Positions 46,015 through 58,700 are shown, numbered from the stretch's first letter. The stretch is DNA of 64,000 nt from Meconema thalassinum (GCA_946902985.2 OX336395.1:290837065-290901064), one strand, 5' to 3'. The notes: generated by a model from the letters alone, not told the origin. A program made the numbers and translations.

Positions 46015-46335
46015 GGGCGATGTATTGAAGATAGAGATATGCTCTCGCGGACTTTTTTGTAGAACTTTTCATGCGGACCAATTCTTGCGCTTATATTATA
46101 TTGATATTTTTAACGGTTTGCCCAGCGTAAGCTGAAGAAGCGCATGGACGCGAAGTTTGTTTTCGACTTTTTCACTGAAATCGTTACTGCTTGGCTTCCT
46201 TTGATCACACATAAGTTATTTTCTACAGAATCTTTCCTCGAGATATCCTTTACAGAATGGTGAATATCGCATCAAAATCCATCCAGTGGTTCTCGAGATT
46301 ACCCGTGACATCCAAGAATCGGGGATTTTTGTCTT
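46015..46335. repeat. Dispersed repeat family F copy
   Basis: The same ordered blocks as at 12360-12700: agatagagatatgctct, cccagcgtaagct, cactgaaatcgtta, acagaatggtga and atcaaaatccatccag. Confidence 0.7.
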
Positions 46336-47194
46336 ATACTAACGAAGTAGAGATTGTCGGGGAACACATGCACCAAGCGGTACTATGACGTCACACACCT
46401 CAGTGCATCTGGGTACATTTCGTCCCGTCACCGTAACGTAACGCCAGACCCCAGCGTAACGACGAAGTCGACAAGATCATTTAAAATGATAAAGGTATTA
46501 AAAAAACAGATCTGTAGCAATGTGTGCTTTAAAATTGATGATACAGTAATATAAAATAATTTTGAGAAATAAGTAGATCTGAAATATCTGGTGACGGTAA
46601 AAATTTCATAAATAGATTAAAATAAAAATATTTTGCGATGGTTTTTCACAGGATGAAATAGGCTCTTTGCTGAGGGGAGCCCGCAAGCAAATGAGTTTGC
46701 GTGAGGATTACGAAAAATCAGTCCATTCAAGATGAGGAATGAAAAGTATTAAATAAAATCATTATGATAACTGTAACTAAATTTAGTTGGTGATAATGTT
46801 ATGATAATATTCGGGGACGAGATAGTATTAAGCACACAGGAAATCAGATTCAATCCCTTTCAAAACATACCTCTGGCTTGGACACACTACCTTCATATCT
46901 GATGCCCTGCAACTTGATCATATTTGCCTCTAATACAATTTATAGCAGCTCAACTCCAATCTCTTCATACTTAACTCATATCCTAAACCGTTATTAGTTT
47001 CTTTTCTTCTATATTTTCTTTTAAAATAAGCAAGCAAGACATCCATCCATCATCTGAACATAACATTGCTATACCTAAAGCCTTCCTACAAATATCATCC
47101 CCAGAAAAAAATAATCACATAACCATTACAATCAAGCCTTCCATCTTCTCATCTCAACAAGCAGATTCTAAAAAAAAAAAAAACACTATCATAA
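46336..47194. other. Unassigned intergenic sequence
   Basis: I see no recognisable gene. Confidence 0.4.
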
Positions 47195-47722
47195 TAGTAC
47201 ATATGCAACGAGCCTATAATGGCAATAATTAAGACACGAGTATGTTTATAAAACGACCGTAAGCAAGTTTTATAATTTCCATAAGAATGTCTTAATTACC
47301 ATTATAGGCGAGTTGCATAAGACTGTTTATGTTCGACGATAATTATAACTTTATTATATGTTTTAACATAAATATTCATAAATATCTGTTGAGATTGTCA
47401 CTAGAATTTTGTGATCGGAGTGCCAGCGCTGGGTAGGATATCTCTGTTTTACAAGCTCTCTGACCGACCGACGCATGCGCTCTGTGTGCTAGGCAGTTTA
47501 TTTACGTGCTCATATGGGCGGTGCACTTTCGGTAATTTATATAGACATGATGGATTTTGAGCGCATGCGCCAAGGTATCCTTACCTAATTGGTCACACAA
47601 CTGTTTCTTGAGCTCTGATTGGTGGGAGAAACTGTTTCATAATGAAAAATAGTGTTACAATGAGCCTCATTATGATAGTTTTCTGACACACAATGTTTAC
47701 ATTTCGACACCGTCGAACATAA
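47195..47722. repeat. Palindrome plus short inverted ends
   Basis: Bases 47200-47260 (atgcaacgagcctataatgg) are inverted at about 47268-47318. Farther out, atgttcgacg (47329) and cgtcgaacat (about 47712) form an inverted pair about 390 bases apart. This could be one or two non-autonomous DNA elements. Confidence 0.5.
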
Positions 47723-48149
47723 AAGGAAAATGCATTACAATGAAACTTTATTGGGCAAAGCCCCCTATTACCTGATTGCTAGGTCACCACAGAGAATCTA
47801 GTTGGCACAAAGCACCAGACTCCCTGTAGTGCCCCAACAAGAGGTAGTAGCCATGTTTCTGACCTAAAAAAAAAAACATAATATAACTGCACAAGGAGAA
47901 AACCCGAGGGTGAGCTTTGTAACCAAAAGAATTCAAGTTACAAACTGTGATGTTGCAAAGTTTTCAACGTTTTAAACCCTTGAACGAGTAAATTTGTAAA
48001 GTTGTAGCCAGCCACTGCACCAAAAATCCTGGCCTCGTGTAGTAAGGTAAATAACAATAGGGAGAGCTACAGGTATAGGAGATAATGGGTCTCCCAAGCC
48101 ACTGGTCGGTACGGTACGACTGTCTGGTTGAAAATGATTGCTTGTACTA
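47723..48149. other. Unassigned intergenic sequence
   Basis: No gene is seen. Confidence 0.4.
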
Positions 48150-48337
48150 CGAGGGTCTTTCCATAAGTCATGGCAACTTTGTTATATCTTTCGATAATGC
48201 TACAGCATGGGAAATCCACGATGTGCATTGAATCGTTACGGCCGTGTGATCTAAATGCCAACAGAGTACAGGAGTTTACGGCAAAGGTACTAATGAAAAC
48301 CACACAATGGAACTCCACACACAATGGAACTCCATGT

Positions 48338-48805
48338 TGTAAGTCTGGCCGAAGTCGTCGGATTTTTCAAGATCGTTAAAAACCCCTCAGTATGCCTTCT
48401 TTCGGAGGGGAAGTAAAGCCGGAGGTCCCGTGTCATAGAAGTATGGCATGTTAAAGAACCTTCCACTAATCACACCTGTGTGAAGCTAAATTGTATAGGT
48501 TAAGAATGTAAACAACGCTCTTAGGTTCCTACGTTCGTTGCCAAGAGCAGACTGCGGTGGCGTCGGGTAGCTAAGTTCTGAACTAGTAGTAGTTGACGGT
48601 GGCGTTTGGCGGCAAAGTAGGAACTATTTGAAAAATTCAAAAGTCTGCAGTCCTAACTTGAATTAAAAAACAGATAACACACACTAATACAGTCATCACA
48701 ATTAACACCGGTTATTAGACAGATTCTACACACACCCAAAGTACACGGAGCTACATGACCGCGTTATCGCAGCCCCTAAACTTAAGAACCAACCACCAAC
48801 CAACC
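48338..48805 (+). repeat. SINE family A, 5'-truncated, with perfect TSD
   Basis: The copy starts within the tRNA-like head (tgtaagtctggccgaagtcg) and keeps the whole body and tail. The 11-base TSD gaactccatgt is at 48327-48337 and 48806-48816. Confidence 0.93.
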
Positions 48806-49073
48806 GAACTCCATGTAAATTTGTTTTGCACTAGTATAAATGGAACACAAATCAATCGATTAACATCCAGGGCGCAGTTTCCAAGCATTGGGACACTGTT
48901 CACTAACAGACACGGTTTGGGCAGACTTCGCGGCGAGTCTACAGTTGCTGCGCGTCCATGTCTGAAAGCCTCCGCCAACGTGCAGCTGTTCAGTAATCAC
49001 CAATAGCTTCACACTGACACTGCGTAGCATTTCTGCCACCGAGAAAAGCAATTTTAGTTAGTTAGGCCTGTTT

Positions 49074-49409
49074 AGGAGCCTCCGTGGCTTAGGCAGCAGC
49101 ACGCCGGCCTCTCACCGCTGGGTCCGTGGTTCAAATCCCGGGCACTCCATGCGAGATTTGTGCTGGACAAAACGGAGGCAGACAGGTTTTTCTCCGGGTA
49201 CTCCGGTTTTCCCTGTCATAATTTCATTCCAGCAACACTCTCCACTATCATTTCATTTCATCTGTCATTCATTTAATCATTTCCCCAGAGGAGTGCGACA
49301 GGTTTCGGCAGCCGGCACACTTCATATCCTCGCCGCTAGCGGGGGGCTTCATTCATTCCATTCCTGACCCGGTCGGAGACTGGAAGCAGGTTGTAAATTT
49401 TCATTTTTT
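49074..49409 (+). repeat. SINE family C with perfect TSD
   Basis: This is a full family C copy (aggagcctccgtggcttagg to the gattttcattttt-like end). The 13-base TSD gttaggcctgttt is at 49061-49073 and 49410-49422. Confidence 0.95.
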
Positions 49410-49559
49410 GTTAGGCCTGTTTGCCATTTCTTGATGAATGCAGTACATTTGCATTTGTCTGTTGGCACAGGCTAGAGTAAAATGTGGCTTTTCACCGATG
49501 TCTGTCTCACTCATGGCTGTAATTATATGGAAGCTACTGAGGTATGGGTGGTGCTTAGT

Positions 49560-49830
49560 AATGACATTCAGGGCACAGTCAGTGTCTGTGGATGCTGTGA
49601 AGGGTTCTGTTCATAGGGTTGGTACTGCTGTTCTGACTCAGTGAGGAAAGCAATGGCAAACTACCTCACTCCTCATCTTGCCTAGTACGCCTCAATATAG
49701 TGCTGCCTTGGGTTTTTGTGGGTATATACCCACATAACCTAACGGCGGTGCTTTTTGAGGATACAACCAGCCTTCGGGCAGACTACCTAACACACAGTTA
49801 GATAGTGTTGTTTTAAGGGGCGGAACTACG
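49560..49830 (+). repeat. LINE-like 3' region fragment
   Basis: The block gaggaaagcaatggcaaact followed by acctcactcctcatc, cctagtacgcctc and a ttaaggggcgg end resembles 3' regions of insect non-LTR elements. Recognition is from general familiarity only. Confidence 0.45.
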
Positions 49831-50070
49831 AGGTCATGAATGGTCGCTGTTCCAATCTGCTTACATCCATCTTGTAGCACGACCAAGCTCAGAATGAACG
49901 TGTATGGCCATCGCTGGTAACTAGCCACCTGCACCTACAGTCGCCTTCTGTCGGTGAATTCTGTGCTGTTTACCGCGGCGTTTCGAATGTCTACACTGAA
50001 ATTACCGTGATGTCATATGTTCGAAAGATATAACATAGTTGCCATGACTTATGAAATGACGTAAGCCCCA

Positions 50071-50603
50071 GGTTAGGATTGTTTGTATGTAAAGCCTGTC
50101 TAGGGCTATATTTTTAATGCAAGAAAGCGCGATCTTGACTACTCCCAAAACTCAAGTGAACAAAATCTGACGATGATCACCTGGCGAACGAAACAGGAGC
50201 TCCACCCTTTTTGTTTCGAGAAGTGTGTAATTAATCCACGTAATTCTCTTCCAGGTTAGCTGGCGTGAGTAAAATAGGTTTATTCTCTACATAATTTATT
50301 TGGCACATTAACGTGTTGAAGGATTGCAAATAAATTTCCTAAGTGGTCTTTTCTATTAGGCTATAATCCTACCAATAGTTCCTTGTATTAACGAAGACGT
50401 TGAAGCTGTAACGTGCCCGCCAACATCACTTAACAGTTAAGTGGTGATGGCGAGTAATCGAAAGTATTTAAATTAGTGTTGAGAAACTGGTTAACCGTCA
50501 TTAGTAATATGGTGGTGCCAAACGTTACGTGTGTGCTTATGTAAACGTCCCCGTGCTGTTTCACAAACCACCTTAGTGCTAACATAACCAGTTGGTTTTG
50601 CAG
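50071..50603. other. Unassigned intergenic sequence
   Basis: No gene is seen. Confidence 0.4.
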
Positions 50604-50665
50604 GCGCGGATCTAGAGTTTGGCTTTGGGGGAGGGGGGGGGAGGGGGGGAGGGGAGAGGGGTTAG
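50604..50665 (+). mobile_element. hAT-like 5' end followed by G-rich tract
   Basis: The sequence caggcgcggatctagagttt resembles hAT termini of the CAGGGGCGGATC type. It runs straight into a G-rich tract (about 50626-50662) with several runs of four or more G. It may be the left end of the element whose decayed transposase lies at about 52.0-52.7 kb. Confidence 0.5.
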
Positions 50666-51990
50666 AGAATCGAAATTGTTAAGAAAAAAAGTATCACTAA
50701 AAACGCAATCACAAAATAACCAAACGTACAAAACCAGTCCAATTTTTTTGCAAGCTACATGGATAGAAATTTGATGCGTTTAGCGCACCAAAAATATTCG
50801 TACAAATTGCAACGGCGTGTTTTGCGACTTTTACATCGTGCTTCGAAAAAAGTATCAAGGTATGTTACAGTTTCGGCAAGTCGAGTTGGTACCGACAAAG
50901 GGAGAAAGTCACAGCTTAAATTGCCAACCAAGCTTTCAGTTTGGACGTCGGCAAAATGTTTTTGGTGCGAAAAAAGCCCCAAATTCCTATCCGTGCATTG
51001 CTGCACATTCATCGTGACCATCTCTATAGACATCGATTCGGTAATCACAAGGTTTGCTAAACAAAATAGAAGAGTTGATTTTGTTATATAAATAATCGTT
51101 GTGTATAACAGGTTCCTGGCGATTATTTAGTCTGATAGAATCTGGTTGGCCATACTTCAGTACAATTATGGGAAGTGCGCTGGAAGATAATTTGGCCGAC
51201 ACCACTTTTTTAGTGATCCAATCCAATCCATATATATAACTAAGACTATCAATGTTAACGAGCTGAGTGTCTTATTGTCATTCAGACGGTAGGCTGCTTC
51301 AGGCCGGAACGCTTGTATGCCCGGCATACTGATGGACTTATATCTCAATTAATTTCCTGGCGACGCCATGGCAATAGGTAAGAACTGACGTTTCAAGTTT
51401 AGGATGAATAGAGGGCTGAGGACACCTCCCAAGTCCAGAGTCAACCTATACGCTAAATACGGAACATGACTTACGGTTTTTGTTTCGTCTATTTTTATGA
51501 CATGGACGGGCGATGAAATAGTTTCTTTCCCATTGATGGTTGTGTGCTCTTATGACAATGATGTACAGACAACACTAGGAAGTGAAGCTTCGATATTTTT
51601 GCGTCCCTCTATAGACGGCACCACATGCGTTCGACGGAGGCAATGCCTATTATGAGTAGGTCACAGTTCTATTTCGTTAACAGTTGTACACCGATTTACA
51701 AACACAACTGTTACCAGGATGTAGATCGACATTAATGTTCCACTGTTGTAAATGCAGATAAATATGACTAAGATGGGTTTATGTAATAATGAGAATTGCA
51801 TGTACTAGTACTTGCTCATAAATTACAAAATATTAATCTCTTACAGTTCTTTTAGTGAATCTTCAATTGTCAGTTACGTGGCATGTCGTGTGACATAGTT
51901 ATTACTTATACATTTCATTGCCTGTGCGTTTGTATGCATTGGTGTAGGCCACGCCAACGCGCGCCCCTGTGCTGCACCGAGTGACACTGG
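50666..51990. other. Unassigned; possibly hAT interior
   Basis: No domain was recognised. If the hAT end at 50604 and the transposase remnant at 51991 belong together, this is decayed element interior. Confidence 0.35.
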
Positions 51991-52700
51991 TGCTTTTCCC
52001 TTCCTCTCCGTGTAGTGGCGGTAGCACAGTCTGACTTGGAAGATGAGCAATGGATCGCTGACCTCGCTTTCATGAAAGACATCACGGGGTATTTAAATGA
52101 TTTAAATATTTCGTTGCAAGGCAAAAATAAATAACTCAGTACTGTGTGTGACCATACTGAAAGTTTCAAATTGCACATTGTGCTTTTTTAAAGTCAGCTT
52201 CAAGAAGAAAATTGGGACAATTTTTCCTCTCTAAAATGCTTGAATTTAAGTACTTATGAACACATCAGTGAGTACACAAACTTGAAGATAGGTATGAAGA
52301 AATAAAACGAGTAAAACCGGCACATAAGCCTTTACGACGCCTATTTCGGTGCGCCCAGAGTCTCCAAGTTGAGCAGATAAAACTACAGTGCGATTCAATT
52401 TTGACAGACCGCTATTACCATTACAATGGTGATTTGATTTCATTTTATAAAGGCGTTGAGGAACAAGAATTCCCGAGGATTCATTCCCTTGCCCTGAAAT
52501 TTGTTGCTGTGTTCGGAACAAGGTTTGTTTGTGAACAAATGTTTTCAATTATGAATATTAACAAAACAAAACGAGGTCAAGTTGTCTCATGCTTCCTTGG
52601 AAGCTAAAGTTCGGTTAGCAACTGCCAAAATGATTGTTCCAAATATCGTAAAATTAGTGGCTTCAAAGCAATGCCAAAGATAAACAAAGAATGTTGAATA
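51991..52700 (+). pseudogene. hAT transposase remnant
   Basis: Plus-strand frames with many stops encode EDEQWIADLAFMKDITGYLN and DLNISLQGK. Near the end they encode a conserved hAT dimerisation signature (FVAVFGTRFVCEQMFS and IMNINKTKR) followed by LEAKVRLATAKM. These match the C-terminal half of the GTF2IRD2/ZBED-like branch of hAT transposases. Numerous stops and frameshifts show that it is dead. Confidence 0.85.
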
Positions 52701-52999
52701 TTGGTGGAAAATCAGGAGCGCAATAAAACTATTATTTCTGTCTGTACACATAATTGGCATTATTATAATTGGTTTTCATACCGGTACGCCACCCGACGCG
52801 CGATATTTGCTCAGCCCCATCCACCAAACACGAACAGCCCGGGAACAGTTATGAATGCATTACGCGATAAGCGCTTTTTTTTCTCATGTCAATGAAGTAC
52901 GATCTATATCCGTTTTACGTCTCGGCATGATGGGTTAAAATCACTGACTGGACTATTAATTATATTATGGGGATGCATGTGCAACGAATTGTTGTCAGA
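52701..52999. other. Unassigned intergenic sequence
   Basis: No gene is recognised, and I did not find a right hAT terminus here. Confidence 0.4.
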
Positions 53000-53490
53000 C
53001 GTAATTTAAAAATGGCGAGGTGCATGAAACACAAATCCCCCTTCCGTCCAACCTTAACTTGACTGTGAACTTTGCGGAACGAAAAGTTACAGGCGAAATG
53101 AAGAAAAGCAGAGTTGCACTTCCAGGGAAACTCCAAACACACCCACTCTCCTCGGAAATCTTAACCCCAACACTACTCGACAGTTTGCCCCTATCTGTCG
53201 CCTCAGTAATTGAATGGAGATTGTTGGAAGAAATGAAAACGTAAAAACACTCATAGTGAGCGATGCATTGAAGATAGAGATATGCTCTCCCGGACTTAGT
53301 TTTGTAGAACATTTCATACTGAACAATTCTTACTCATAGTATATTGATATTTTTATTGGATTGCCCAGCGTAAGTTTAAAAGTGCACGGACGCCAGGTTT
53401 TGTTCGACTTTTTCACTGAAATCGTTATTGCATGGCTTTCTTTGATCATAAATTATTTTCTACAGAAACCTTCTTCGAGATATCAGTAGT
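53000..53490. repeat. Dispersed repeat family F copy
   Basis: The blocks tggagattgttggaagaaat, agatagagatatgctct, cccagcgtaag and cactgaaatcgttattg are in the same order as at 12200-12700. Confidence 0.7.
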
Positions 53491-53565
53491 GGAGTAGTAC
53501 GGGTTCTGCTTCACTTGACACTCCTGTGCCCAATAAACCAACATGGCCGCCGCGCGAAGTTGAAA

Positions 53566-54410
53566 CATTTAAATAGACTTTTCTCTCGAACCCATGGTCG
53601 GAGTTTCACGAATGAGGTGTTCATAGGACTTGAGGTGACGCCCCTTTGCTATGGACCACTCGTTATACTTTTGAAAAAAAAAATGAAAATTTTTGTTTTT
53701 GAAACTAGGTGATAGTTTGAAAACTAAACATGATAGAACGTTGTGCCATAGCTCAAACGAATGGTCTTTATGCCCTTTATTTTCTATAATGAAACTTTTT
53801 TATTTTTTATATTTTTTTGAAAACACTCGAATTTTGAAAATCCTATATTTTGGAAACTAGGAACTCTACAAAAAAAATTGTTTAACGTAAATCAATGGTC
53901 CCTACCCCCTCTACCCCCAAAATAAATTTCAAGTCTCTAGGATGAAAACCTGCAGTAGTGTGGTAAGGGGAAAGCTGTCTCACTTAGCAAGTTGTGAGCC
54001 CCTGCGACCTTGGAATGGAAGGAGCCATGCTAGGAGGGCGTGCTTGGATTCGTTTTTTTCGTCTCGTTGTGCTCTTTACGGGAATGTAGGTGTCGAAAAG
54101 GTGAAAATCTGGAAACACGGTCTTTTTGGGGTAAAAACGTGATTTTAGACTTTTTGCTATATCTCGCGAACCAAGTATGCTAGAGACATGAACGAGGGGT
54201 CCAAGGACTCGGAGTGACGTCCTCTTTGCTATGGACCACTCGTTATATTTTTAAAAAAAATTTGGAAACGCGATTTTGGGGTAAACACGTGTTTTTTGTG
54301 ATTTTTGCCGATATCTCACGAACCAATAACGCTAGAGACGTGTAGGAGGTGTCCTAGGACTCGGGGTAACGCCCCCTTTCGAGTGTGGTAGATATTTTTT
54401 TCAAAAAATA
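53566..54410. repeat. Degenerate repeat units upstream of polB
   Basis: The word ctttgctatggaccactcg occurs at 53644 and 54224. The order 'cgaacca ... gctagagac ... gtcc(t/a)aggactcgg(a/g)gt(g/a)acg' occurs near 54170 and 54320 and is partly recognisable near 53590. Units are 150-580 bases apart. They may be part of the terminal repeat of the viral element. I cannot place the boundary. Confidence 0.5.
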
Positions 54411-54871
54411 ATTCACAAAGGGCCTAACGCCATACATGTTGAAAAAACGTTTTCTTTTTCTTTACCTGTTTATAATGTCCATGAAGCGTGGTGGTTGAGA
54501 GAGACGATACGGCTGGGTGTGTGTGTGTTTCAACGAACCTGTCGCTGACCACGGTGGCTGTGCTCAATAGATCAATCGCTATTTCGGCGGGTCGGTGTAT
54601 GACAGAGCGAGGGTGCGTTTTCTGATATGTTACCTTTAACGTGTAAACGGTGATGAGAACTAGGTTCTATGTTGGTCGAAGCGAGTAGAGAAAACAAACT
54701 TACAGGAGGTGAAGGTCATTTGAGCTTATTGGAAGGCATTGATCTGACTTGACAACAAGTGCAATGGAAAAAATGACCAAGACGCTTGAAGGTGAAATAA
54801 TCTTACCATCGTGGTGGCAGGGGAGTGTGAAAGGCGTGCACACATGTGTGAAACCACAGGCACGCTAAACC

Positions 54872-55095
54872 AGTGACATCCTGTTTTGCTTCGTACGTGA
54901 CAAAATGCAAGTTCATGTGAAATTTGATCTTTCACAGGTGTTCGCTTGGGTGTTAGCTGTCCACGTGCGCGATAACTGTTAACAAGTTACATCCTGTCTT
55001 GCTTCGTACGTGACAAAATGCAAGTTCAGGTGAAATTTGATCCGGCACAGGTGTTCGCTTGGGTGTTATCTGTCCACGTGCACGATAAGAGAATC
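54872..55095 (+). repeat. 113-base tandem duplication upstream of polB
   Basis: Two copies (54872-54984 and about 54985-55095) share gcttcgtacgtgacaaaatg, aggtgttcgcttgggtgtta and ctgtccacgtgc with few differences. The pair sits immediately before the predicted TATA box, where promoter or enhancer repeats would be expected. Confidence 0.85.
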
Positions 55096-55136
55096 TTCAA
55101 AGCGTGGGAAAAAATGATTATACATGCAACATAGCA

Positions 55137-55145
55137 TATATAAAG
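55137..55145 (+). promoter_or_regulatory. Probable TATA box for polB
   Basis: TATATAAAG follows the tandem duplication and precedes a leader of about 600 bases that has candidate introns. Start of transcription would be expected near 55165-55170. Confidence 0.55.
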
Positions 55146-55272
55146 ACATGTCGTTATCATTTCCACGCTCACTTAAGTGACTACCTTTGAACACACTGCG
55201 TTGCAAGAAACCCCTGGTCTTGTTTATCAGTTTTGGTGTTGGTAGAAAATACTTAACCTTGTTGTGGGGTAG

Positions 55273-55371
55273 GTATATATTTATTTATATATTTATTGAT
55301 TTTTATATAAATACATGCAATTATTTATTGATTAGGTAATTAATGATTTTTATTTATTTATTTGTTTGCAG
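55273..55371 (+). other. Candidate 5'-leader intron 1
   Basis: The candidate donor is TAG|GTATAT at 55273. The acceptor is a T-rich tract ending tttgtttgcag at 55371. The interior is very AT-rich, as in insect introns. This is predicted by eye only. Confidence 0.4.
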
Positions 55372-55501
55372 ATAACGTGTATAGCCTACCTGTCGTGTGT
55401 CTGTGGGAAATATATATTAAAGAAAGAGAGAAAGACAGAAAAGAAAACCATTTCCACACTAGCCCACGAGACGGGAATATAGCAAAGCATTATACGTCAA
55501 G

Positions 55502-55613
55502 GTGAGATTTGTTTTATTATATAATATAACCTGTTTGATTTTGTTTTGTTTATGAAATACATAAACTATATGGAATGGATATACTTATGGTGGTTTATTT
55601 TATTTCTTTTTAG
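55502..55613 (+). other. Candidate 5'-leader intron 2
   Basis: A strong donor (AAG|GTGAGA) at 55502 and a strong acceptor (ttatttctttttag) ending at 55613 enclose 112 AT-rich bases. A further strong donor (CAG|GTGAGA) lies at 55718, only 23 bases before the polB ATG. Confidence 0.45.
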
Positions 55614-55740
55614 ATATTTGGAGAAAAAAAAGGGTTCACTGCTACAGCAAATACAGTTGAAAACCAAGTGGCTTTAGAGTGGAACCATTGTCAAGCAGTC
55701 TACAGCTGAAAACTCAGGTGAGAGTGTTCTTTCTAAAATA

Positions 55741-58700
55741 ATGTCATTTGCTACTGCTACCGATAGCCTAACTTGGGAACCTCTAAACAGTTGTTTCAAA
55801 TCACGTGTGTGCTCTGGCCGCGTAGTCAATGTTAGAAAAAGTTTGATTCCCAAAGAATTTTTACAATCTTGTTTTGAAATTTTTAAAATTGAAATTTGCA
55901 CAGCGCAAAGGTTGCATACGGCTTTAAAGGTGAATACAGAACTAGTGTGCGATTTCATATATAAAAAGAAGGACGTAGAGCATAAAGAGACATTTTATAT
56001 TTGCAGTAAAATGCAAGAGCTATTCATAGCCCATAATTTGGAACAGTGGTATGAAACCCACGTGGTGAATGCCTTGCTATCAAAATTTGATAAACTGCAA
56101 CAAGGACCGAGTGGCCTTGCCTTAGACAAAATTCACCATTTACAAATCAACATTTGTCATTTCAACCCGTTGAATGCTGGGTCTAGCTTTATTAAAACAC
56201 CACCAGCAATAGCATTGAAAAAGGCTGTGGTGAATATTAAGAATTATGACAATGATTGCTTTCTGTGGTCCATGGCCGCGTATTTGCAGCCAGCACAAGA
56301 CCGTAATGGTTCTCGACCAGGAAAGTACAAGGCCAAGTTTGATGAATTGAAACAAACGTTAAATTTAACTCGAGTGTCGTTCCCTATGGACTTAACCGAG
56401 ATCCATAGGTTTGAACAAGACAACCAGGACTTTTCGTTCATGGTGTATGGCCTTGATGGTGATGAGATTGTGGGTCCTCTTTATGCCACAAAAGAACCGA
56501 AACGACACCACATTCATCTTTTATATCTGTCTGAGGGAGAGGTGAATCACTATTGCCTTATTAAGAGCCTAAGTAGATTGCTAAGCAGTCAAATGTCAAA
56601 GGACAAGTGTGCAAAACATATTTGTGACCGTTGCTTGCAATATTTTACAACCTCCATGCTCTTAGAACGTCATAGGGTAGATTGTGTTACTCAGGAAGCG
56701 GTGAGACTGATATTGCCACAAGGGGACAAGGCTGTGTTAAACTTTAAAGACATTCATAAGCGTGACACTGTTCCCTATGTGGTATATGCAGATTTCGAAG
56801 CACTCACCACACCCATGGCGGGATGTGAACCAGATCCCACCGTTAGCTCAACCACACCCATTCAAAAACATGAACCCTTTGCCATAGGATTTAATGTGGT
56901 GTGTGCCTACGACCCCACGCAATCCGTTTACAAATACCGCGAGGGGCCAGATTGTGCCAAATGGTTCTTGGATGAACTTGTCAAGTTGGCCGACCATGTA
57001 CAGGAATTACTGGACCACCCAGTACCCATGAGCCTATCTCCAGAACAACAGCAGCAGTATGAGCATGCCATGACATGCCATATCTGCGAAAAGCCTATTT
57101 TAAGTGGAGAGGAAAAAGTCAGAGACCACTCGCATTTTACAGGGGAGTTTCGTGGAGCTGCGCACAGCAAATGCAACTTGAGCTTTCCAGCTCCTCGTTT
57201 CATCAGTGTCTTTTTCCACAATCTGGCGAATTATGACATTCAGTTTTTGATTCGTGAATTGGGCCATGTCAATAAGGGCTCGTTTACCATTATTCCCCAA
57301 AACCATGAGCGTTTTACAGCCCTGACATGGTGGTTGGGCGACTTTAGCATTCGATTTTTGGATTCCTTTAAGTTTATGGCATCCTCGCTAGACAGCCTTG
57401 TGAATGGCTTGAATGAGGAGGAATTAAAAAATACTAGAATGCATTTTAATGATCCTGAGCAATTTCAGTTGTGCATTCGGAAAGGTATATTCCCGTATGA
57501 TTTCTGCAACAGCTGGGACGTGTTAAAGCAAAGAAAACTCCCTCCACAAGAGAAATTTTACTCGAAACTAACACGCAGTACCGTTTCCGATGAAGACTAT
57601 GCACATGCATGTCAAGTTTGGCGAGTGTTTGGCATGAACACGCTAAGTGAATATGCTTTGCATTACCTAAAACTGGATGTATTGCTGCTCACTGATGTGT
57701 TTGAAAAATTCCGTGAGTTGTGTCAACACATTTACGGTCTTGACCCGGCTCACTATTATACGAGTCCTGGACTCTCGTTTGATGCCGCTTTGAAATACAC
57801 TCAAGTGGAATTGGATTTACTCACTGACGTAGACATGGTTCTATTTTTTGAAAAGGGCATTCGTGGCGGCTTTGTGTCACTTAACCAACGCCATGCCGAA
57901 GCGAACAATGTCTACATGCCTGATTATTCACTAGACAAACCAGAATCGTACTTAATGTACTATGACGTGAATAATTTGTACGGTTACGCCATGAGTCAGC
58001 CTTTGCCCTATGGAAAGTTTGCTTGGCTGACAGAGAAACAAGTGTCAGAATTTGATGTAATGAAGGCTAGCCAAGAAACAGGCTGTGGATATGTGCTAGA
58101 AGTGGATATTGAATATCCCTCATTCTTGTATGATGAACATGCCGATTTCCCATTCTGCCTTGAGCAAATGGTTCCCCCTGACAGTAAAGTGAAAATTGAA
58201 AAACTCATGGGCACACTTTACAACAAAAATCGGTATGTGCTACATATCCAAATGTTGGTGCAATGCCTCGCCCAAGGCTTGGTGTTGAAGAAAATCCACA
58301 GGGGTATTTCTTTTGCTCAAAAAGCATGGCTTGAGCCATACATGCGACTCAACACAGAGCACCGACAAATGGCAACACAGCAGTTTGAAATTAATTTTTT
58401 TAAATTAATGAACAACTGCATCTATGGCAAGTCCATGGAGAATGTCCGCAAATACCGTGACATTAAATTGGTGAATGTCTGGGAGGGGCGGTGGGGTGCC
58501 CGGCGGTACATTGCCAAGCCAAATTTCAAATCGATCAAAATTATCGATGAGGATTTAGCTACTATTGAAATGAGTAAGACCAGCGTGACCATGGATAAGC
58601 CCATTTACTTGGGTCAAGTCATTTTAGACTTTTCTAAATCGGTCATGTATCGATTCCACTATGAGTTTGCCAAACGCCATTTTGAGGACGTCTCTCTTTT

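Larger units (their letters stand above)
48150..50070. mobile_element. Possible mariner-like composite with nested SINEs
   Basis: The left end contains ccataagtcatggcaacttt and gttatatctttcga (48160-48194). The right end contains the inverted counterpart tcgaaagatataac and ttgccatgacttatg (about 50020-50055). Between them lie a family A and a family C SINE. No transposase was recognised, and outer-end similarity fades after about 40 bases. Confidence 0.45.

Noticed and set aside
55674..55958. 94-codon minus-strand frame opposite polB
   Set aside because: It is a shadow of the polymerase coding sequence with no independent support.
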